A DNA stretch of 18,258 nucleotides from Bacteroidales bacterium (GTDB taxonomy: Bacteria; Bacteroidota; Bacteroidia; Bacteroidales; UBA4181): the NCBI GenBank assembly GCA_031264715.1, contig JAISDP010000033.1:1-18258 (forward strand), in the 5' to 3' direction. The translations under genes and the position numbers were made by a program. Position 1 is the stretch's first letter; the number at the start of each line of letters is the position of its first letter. The notes below the pieces were generated by a model. It saw nothing but the letters and a program-made list of their open reading frames with translations, had not been told where the DNA came from and did not search any database. Below, piece by piece: positions 15,311 through 18,258 of this stretch.

Positions 15311-16401
15311 ATGGGTAAAGCAAAAGCACCTTGGGATGAGCTATCAATGAAGGATATGCAGGAATTAATCAGTTATTATGTAGATGCAGGATATACTGAT
15401 ATTGATAAGATGAAGAATCATTATAATTCCTTTACTTTAAATGAACAAATGAGCCAGCTGTAAGTTATGGCGCTTTTGCTGCTTCTGATGCGACCAGGGT
15501 TGAAAAGCCGCTTGTAAAGCCTGCGCCAAAAGAGAAGCGTTCTACGATATTTAACAAAGACTATTCATCTATGATTAAACTGCATGATGATGCAGTTGAT
15601 TTTAATCCAAGCGCTACAGATTATTCTAACGCTCCAGAAACAGAAGAGCAGGCAGATAAAAACAGGATAGCCGATGCAAAACAGAACGGAAAGAAATATA
15701 ATCTATTTTTTGATGAAGTGCAACATCAGAAAGAGCAAAAAAGAATAGAATATTGAACAGAAAATCCTCCACCACCTAAAAAAGACAGTAAACATGTGTT
15801 TAAGGTCATGAAGGGAGATCGAGATTATGTTCCAAGAGACCCATCACAGTATAACGACTGGCCTACGCCGGAAGAACGAAGTGAACAGTTTAAAGAGGAT
15901 TTTCCTGTATTAGATGCTGCCGTGCATATAGTACCATGAGTTACCGGAGCTGGAGGAAAGGTTATGGATATGGCTACGGGATACGCGCTCAAGAATACGC
16001 TTAATCTTGGTAAGAACGTAATTAAAGGGATTAGCCGGCAGGCTGCAACAAAAAGGTTTTATCGTGGCAATCCTGTTAGACGAATGGATAAATATCTTAC
16101 GCCTGATGAGCTTGATGATCTTGCCATAAGATATAATCAGGGAAACGCAAAAGAAAGGATTGTAAAGCCGTTTGAGGCAAAGCCTGCAAATCAATCGCAA
16201 TATCTGAAGGTTGATGAGAATACTGGAAGATCAGATTGATCATGATTAAAATCACACGATAACTATTCAGGGACATATAGCTATGATATGGATTTATCAG
16301 GATTATCCAAATTAGAGCGAAGAAATGTTATACAGGCTCAGAGCAGTCATTTGCCTACCGGCGCAAAAATAAAAGAGCGTGTTCATTTTTCTCCACGATA
16401 A
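15311..16401 (+). pseudogene. Phage-type protein gene with one frame change and five in-frame TGA codons
   Basis: The first 50 codons (15311-15463) read MGKAKAPWDELSMKDMQELI...DIDKMKNHYNSF; a PW-x-LSM start of this kind is, as I recall, common in structural or toxin-carrying proteins of Bacteroidota phages. Coding sense then continues one frame back from about 15445: TNEPAVSYGAFAASDATRVE, then FDEVQHQKEQKRIEY, YVPRDPSQYNDWPTPEER, FKEDFPVLDAAVHIVP, KRFYRGNPVRRMDKYLTPDE and the end IKERVHFSPR before TAA at 16399-16401. In that frame TGA occurs at 15442, 15754, 15937, 16237 and 16243, and no TAA or TAG does. The simplest reading is a decaying gene; a recoded origin is discussed in the findings. 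In a standard code the longest intact pieces are 15445-15756, 15757-15939 and 15940-16239. Product not identified. Confidence 0.55.
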
Positions 16402-16407
16402 ATATAT

Positions 16408-16644
16408 TTAAATACCCTTACAACGGTTTAAAAAGATTGTCCGTTTTATTGATTTTGGGCTGTTATACTCTATATCAGAGTTCATGACTGCCCATATCAA
16501 ATCGGATCTGCGTATAAACTTATCAAATGTTAACGTATTCCCTTCTTCATCTACAACATCACATGGATCACCCCTAAATTCTGTTAAAAGTGTAGATGGG
16601 GCATACCCGTGAGAATATGTGTCATAACCTTCAAATATTTTCAT
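16408..16644 (-). CDS. Small hypothetical protein
   Basis: 78 aa from ATG at 16644, ending in TAA. The sequence (MKIFEGYDTYSHGYAPSTLL, FRGDPCDVVDEEGNTLTFD, RRSDLIWAVMNSDIEY) is well balanced for a soluble globular protein with no signal or membrane segment. I do not recognise the family. It starts 5 bp after the stop of the gene at 16650-16940, so the two form an operon, and it converges with the broken plus-strand gene that stops 6 bp away. An immunity or accessory protein of the island is possible but unproven. Confidence 0.55.
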   Translation of the reverse strand: MKIFEGYDTYSHGYAPSTLLTEFRGDPCDVVDEEGNTLTFDKFIRRSDLIWAVMNSDIEYNSPKSIKRTIFLNRCKGI

Positions 16645-16649
16645 GTTAT

Positions 16650-16940
16650 TTATAATTTTATTTCATTAACCTTCTTACCTTCAGACCCTCTGTTGACCTT
16701 AAACATCTCTACGCCATCTTCAAGGAAAAATTCTCCATAGAACAGGAGTTCGCTGTACATGTCCTTTAACAGGGAGAAGTCTCCACTGTACTGTATTATG
16801 GTGTATTCTGGTATTGCTTCATTATGATCGGGAGATACGCCAAGATAATACTTCTTGTGCTCTAAAGGCTTTGTTATCGCTTTGTGGTATTCGTTCAGGA
16901 TTGCTTGAAACTTATCTTTAAAATTGTTTGACATGGACAT
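16650..16940 (-). CDS. Small hypothetical protein, first gene of a two-gene operon
   Basis: 96 aa from ATG at 16940, ending in TAA; ATG at 16934 (M3) is an alternative start. Residues include FKDKFQAILNEYHKAI, YYLGVSPDHNEAIPEYTIIQ and ELLFYGEFFLEDGVEMFKVN: a helical beginning followed by likely beta strands, soluble and without a signal peptide. No family recognised. Base composition is A/T-rich like the rest of the island. Upstream lie three 23-bp direct repeats in its promoter region. Confidence 0.55.
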   Translation of the reverse strand: MSMSNNFKDKFQAILNEYHKAITKPLEHKKYYLGVSPDHNEAIPEYTIIQYSGDFSLLKDMYSELLFYGEFFLEDGVEMFKVNRGSEGKKVNEIKL

Positions 16941-16973
16941 ATAAATTTTGAATTTTGAATTACATTAGAGACG

Positions 16974-17042
16974 TGTGCTTAGAGACACTCTCTACCTATG
17001 CTTAGAGACATCGTCTAACTATGCTTAGAGACTCCTTATCCA
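16974..17042. repeat. Three 23-bp direct repeats upstream of the small minus-strand operon
   Basis: Units start at 16974, 16997 and 17020, each with the core TATGCTTAGAGAC (first copy TGTGCTTAGAGAC) followed by a variable 10-base part. A degenerate half copy (TACATTAGAGAC) precedes at 16961. The regular 23-bp spacing is about two helical turns, as for a repressor or activator binding cooperatively; the middle copy also contains a partial inverted repeat, TTAGAGAC and GTCTAA. Confidence 0.8.
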
Positions 17043-17077
17043 TATGTGGATTGTCAACTCCGCCCCATACCCTCAAT

Positions 17078-18258
17078 TCAATGATTTTCCCTGAACGCCT
17101 TTAACCGTTCTTCGAGAGCGGGAAACTGCGATGGCTGGGTTTGCGACACACAGGCCCGCAAGCCTTCGCTATGCTCGCTCCCGGTGATGTCCAGCGCTAT
17201 GGCGCTGATGCCGTAATACAACAATTCTTCCAGCAAAGCGTTTCCTGAAAATCCCGGATATGAAATCGTAAAGTAAAAACCATCGGCCAATGGCGCGTCC
17301 TCGTCGCGATCGTATACGATTTGGAAGCCGTAGCGGGTGAAAAGTTCCTTCAGTACATGAGCTTTGTTGCCGTATTCCTTCACCTGCTCGATGAATGAAA
17401 AACTGCCGTCATTAGCGGCTTTCAACATGGCGGCAAGGGCATGTTGCACCGAATGGCCGGTACCCGACGAGATCGCATACAGGGCGCCGTACACGGCAGC
17501 ATGTCCATAACTGTCGGACGAATAATTGCGTTTCAGGTCGGGATAGCGGCGCGCAAACTGTTTATTGCCGATCAGCATCAGGGCAATGCGTTCGCCGGCA
17601 TAGCTGAATACCTTGGACCCGGAGAAAAGAAGGACGCAATTATCGGTATAATGCGCCACCGAAGGCTGATACGGCGGAACTCCCGGTTTCCCGTAATCGC
17701 GGCGGAAATCCATCCCGAAATAGGCCAGGTCTTCCATCACAATCACATCGTATTTGTCGGCCAGCTCGCCAATGATCCTCAGTTCGCTGTCCGAAAGACA
17801 TATCCACGAGGGATTGTTGGGGTTCGAGTAAACGATGGTATGTACGTTGCCCTGGCCCAAATATTCTTCGAGCTTGGCGCGAAGCTTGCCGCCGCGGTAA
17901 TTGTACACGTCGAACGTTTTGTATTTCAAACCCAGCGCCTGGTGCTGCTGTTTTTGCACCGGGAATCCGGGATCGATGAACAAAGTATATTCCTTGCCGG
18001 CCCGGCAACGGCTGTTCACCATAAAGGCCGTGAGACTACCCTGCATCGAGCCTACCGTGGGGACGCATCCTGCCGGGGCAATATCAAGGTTCAGGAACAG
18101 TTTGGCAAAACGGGAAGCCTCCTCCTTCAATTCCTGCGACCCTTCAATAGACGGGTAGATAGATGCTACGCCCTTTTGCAGCGCTTTTACCTGGGCGTCA
18201 ATCCCAATCCGGGCAGCCGGTAATCCCGGTACGCCCATTTCCATTTTGATGAACTGCA
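17078..18258 (-). CDS. PLP-dependent class I/II aminotransferase (5' end outside window)
   Basis: The frame runs from TGA at 17078-17080 to the window edge. ATG at 18244 is the first methionine seen, but in-frame QFIK precedes it, so the true start probably lies outside. Numbered from that methionine: GSMQGS (65-70) fits the cofactor phosphate loop, SNPNNPSW has N141, MEDLAYFG carries D172 that pairs with the pyridine nitrogen, SGSKVFSYAGER carries the Schiff-base lysine K211, and GLRACVSQ near the C-terminus carries the substrate-carboxylate arginine. It is a soluble cytoplasmic enzyme that moves amino groups between an amino acid and a 2-oxo acid; the substrate cannot be fixed from sequence. 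Composition resembles the PUL genes and not the island. It has no evident link to glycan use. Confidence 0.93.
   Translation of the reverse strand, partial: QFIKMEMGVPGLPAARIGIDAQVKALQKGVASIYPSIEGSQELKEEASRFAKLFLNLDIAPAGCVPTVGSMQGSLTAFMVNSRCRAGKEYTLFIDPGFPVQKQQHQALGLKYKTFDVYNYRGGKLRAKLEEYLGQGNVHTIVYSNPNNPSWICLSDSELRIIGELADKYDVIVMEDLAYFGMDFRRDYGKPGVPPYQPSVAHYTDNCVLLFSGSKVFSYAGERIALMLIGNKQFARRYPDLKRNYSSDSYGHAAVYGALYAISSGTGHSVQHALAAMLKAANDGSFSFIEQVKEYGNKAHVLKELFTRYGFQIVYDRDEDAPLADGFYFTISYPGFSGNALLEELLYYGISAIALDITGSEHSEGLRACVSQTQPSQFPALEERLKAFRENH

Larger units (their letters stand above)
14148..16940. mobile_element. A/T-rich phage- or ICE-derived island remnant
   Basis: From about 14130 to 16980 the base composition is visibly more A/T-rich than the flanking PUL and aminotransferase genes, and the contents change: a polyvalent-kinase-like protein, broken phage-type frames and two small orphan genes. 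At the left edge an ATG at 14148 opens a 31-codon frame (MKFINKDEHTAKYVV...) that ends in TAG at 14243 and overlaps the kinase frame; it may be the remnant of a further gene. No integrase, transposase or clear terminal repeat is present, so the boundaries are approximate. Confidence 0.45.

Noticed and set aside
16961..17042. CRISPR-like or attachment-site interpretation of the 23-bp repeats
   Set aside because: Only three copies with 10-base variable parts and no recombinase; an operator-type array fits better.
17441..18223. 260-codon plus-strand open frame
   Set aside because: Antisense to the aminotransferase, which has all the expected PLP-binding motifs.

Overview
The window looks like a chromosomal piece of a Bacteroidota genome, probably Bacteroidales. 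The evidence is a SusC/SusD pair, an ECF sigma factor and FecR anti-sigma pair of the Bacteroidetes type, TAnnTTTG promoter boxes, lipoprotein signals, and the lack of strong Shine-Dalgarno sequences. Most of it (1-14026) is one polysaccharide utilization locus (PUL). The rest is a small A/T-rich, partly decayed, phage- or ICE-like island (about 14148-16940) and the end of a housekeeping-type aminotransferase gene.

Layout: on the minus strand, 1-2441 is a GH78 alpha-L-rhamnosidase running off the left edge. Only 25 bp upstream of it, on the same strand, is a Rpn-family PD-(D/E)XK nuclease gene (2467-3399) with a heptad-repeat tail. After a 498-bp intergenic region the plus strand carries the PUL core: ECF sigma factor (3898-4491), FecR anti-sigma factor (about 4601-5638), a SusC-like TonB-dependent receptor with an N-terminal STN signalling domain (5805-9218), a SusD-like lipoprotein (9237-11051), and two paralogous GH99-like/WbsX proteins (11369-12583 and 12866-14026). 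The two paralogs are separated by about 4.5 copies of a 22-bp tandem repeat.

How the genes fit together: SusD and SusC would capture and import an oligosaccharide. When the substrate binds, the STN domain of SusC would signal to FecR, which releases the sigma factor to raise PUL transcription. The GH99-like proteins (one lipoprotein, one secreted) and the rhamnosidase would cut the glycan. The GH78 enzyme points to a rhamnose-containing glycan; the exact substrate cannot be read from the sequence.

The island holds a protein with a polyvalent-protein-kinase-like domain, a fragmentary reading frame, and a longer frame (15311-16401) that reads well across about 320 codons but is broken by one frame change and five in-frame TGA codons. 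No TAA or TAG interrupts it until the final TAA. Two small unknown minus-strand genes converge on it, with three 23-bp direct repeats upstream of them. Neighbouring host genes clearly use TGA as a stop, so the simplest reading is a decayed foreign gene; the all-TGA pattern is still the oddest signal in the window. At the right edge is a 5'-truncated PLP-dependent class I/II aminotransferase on the minus strand.
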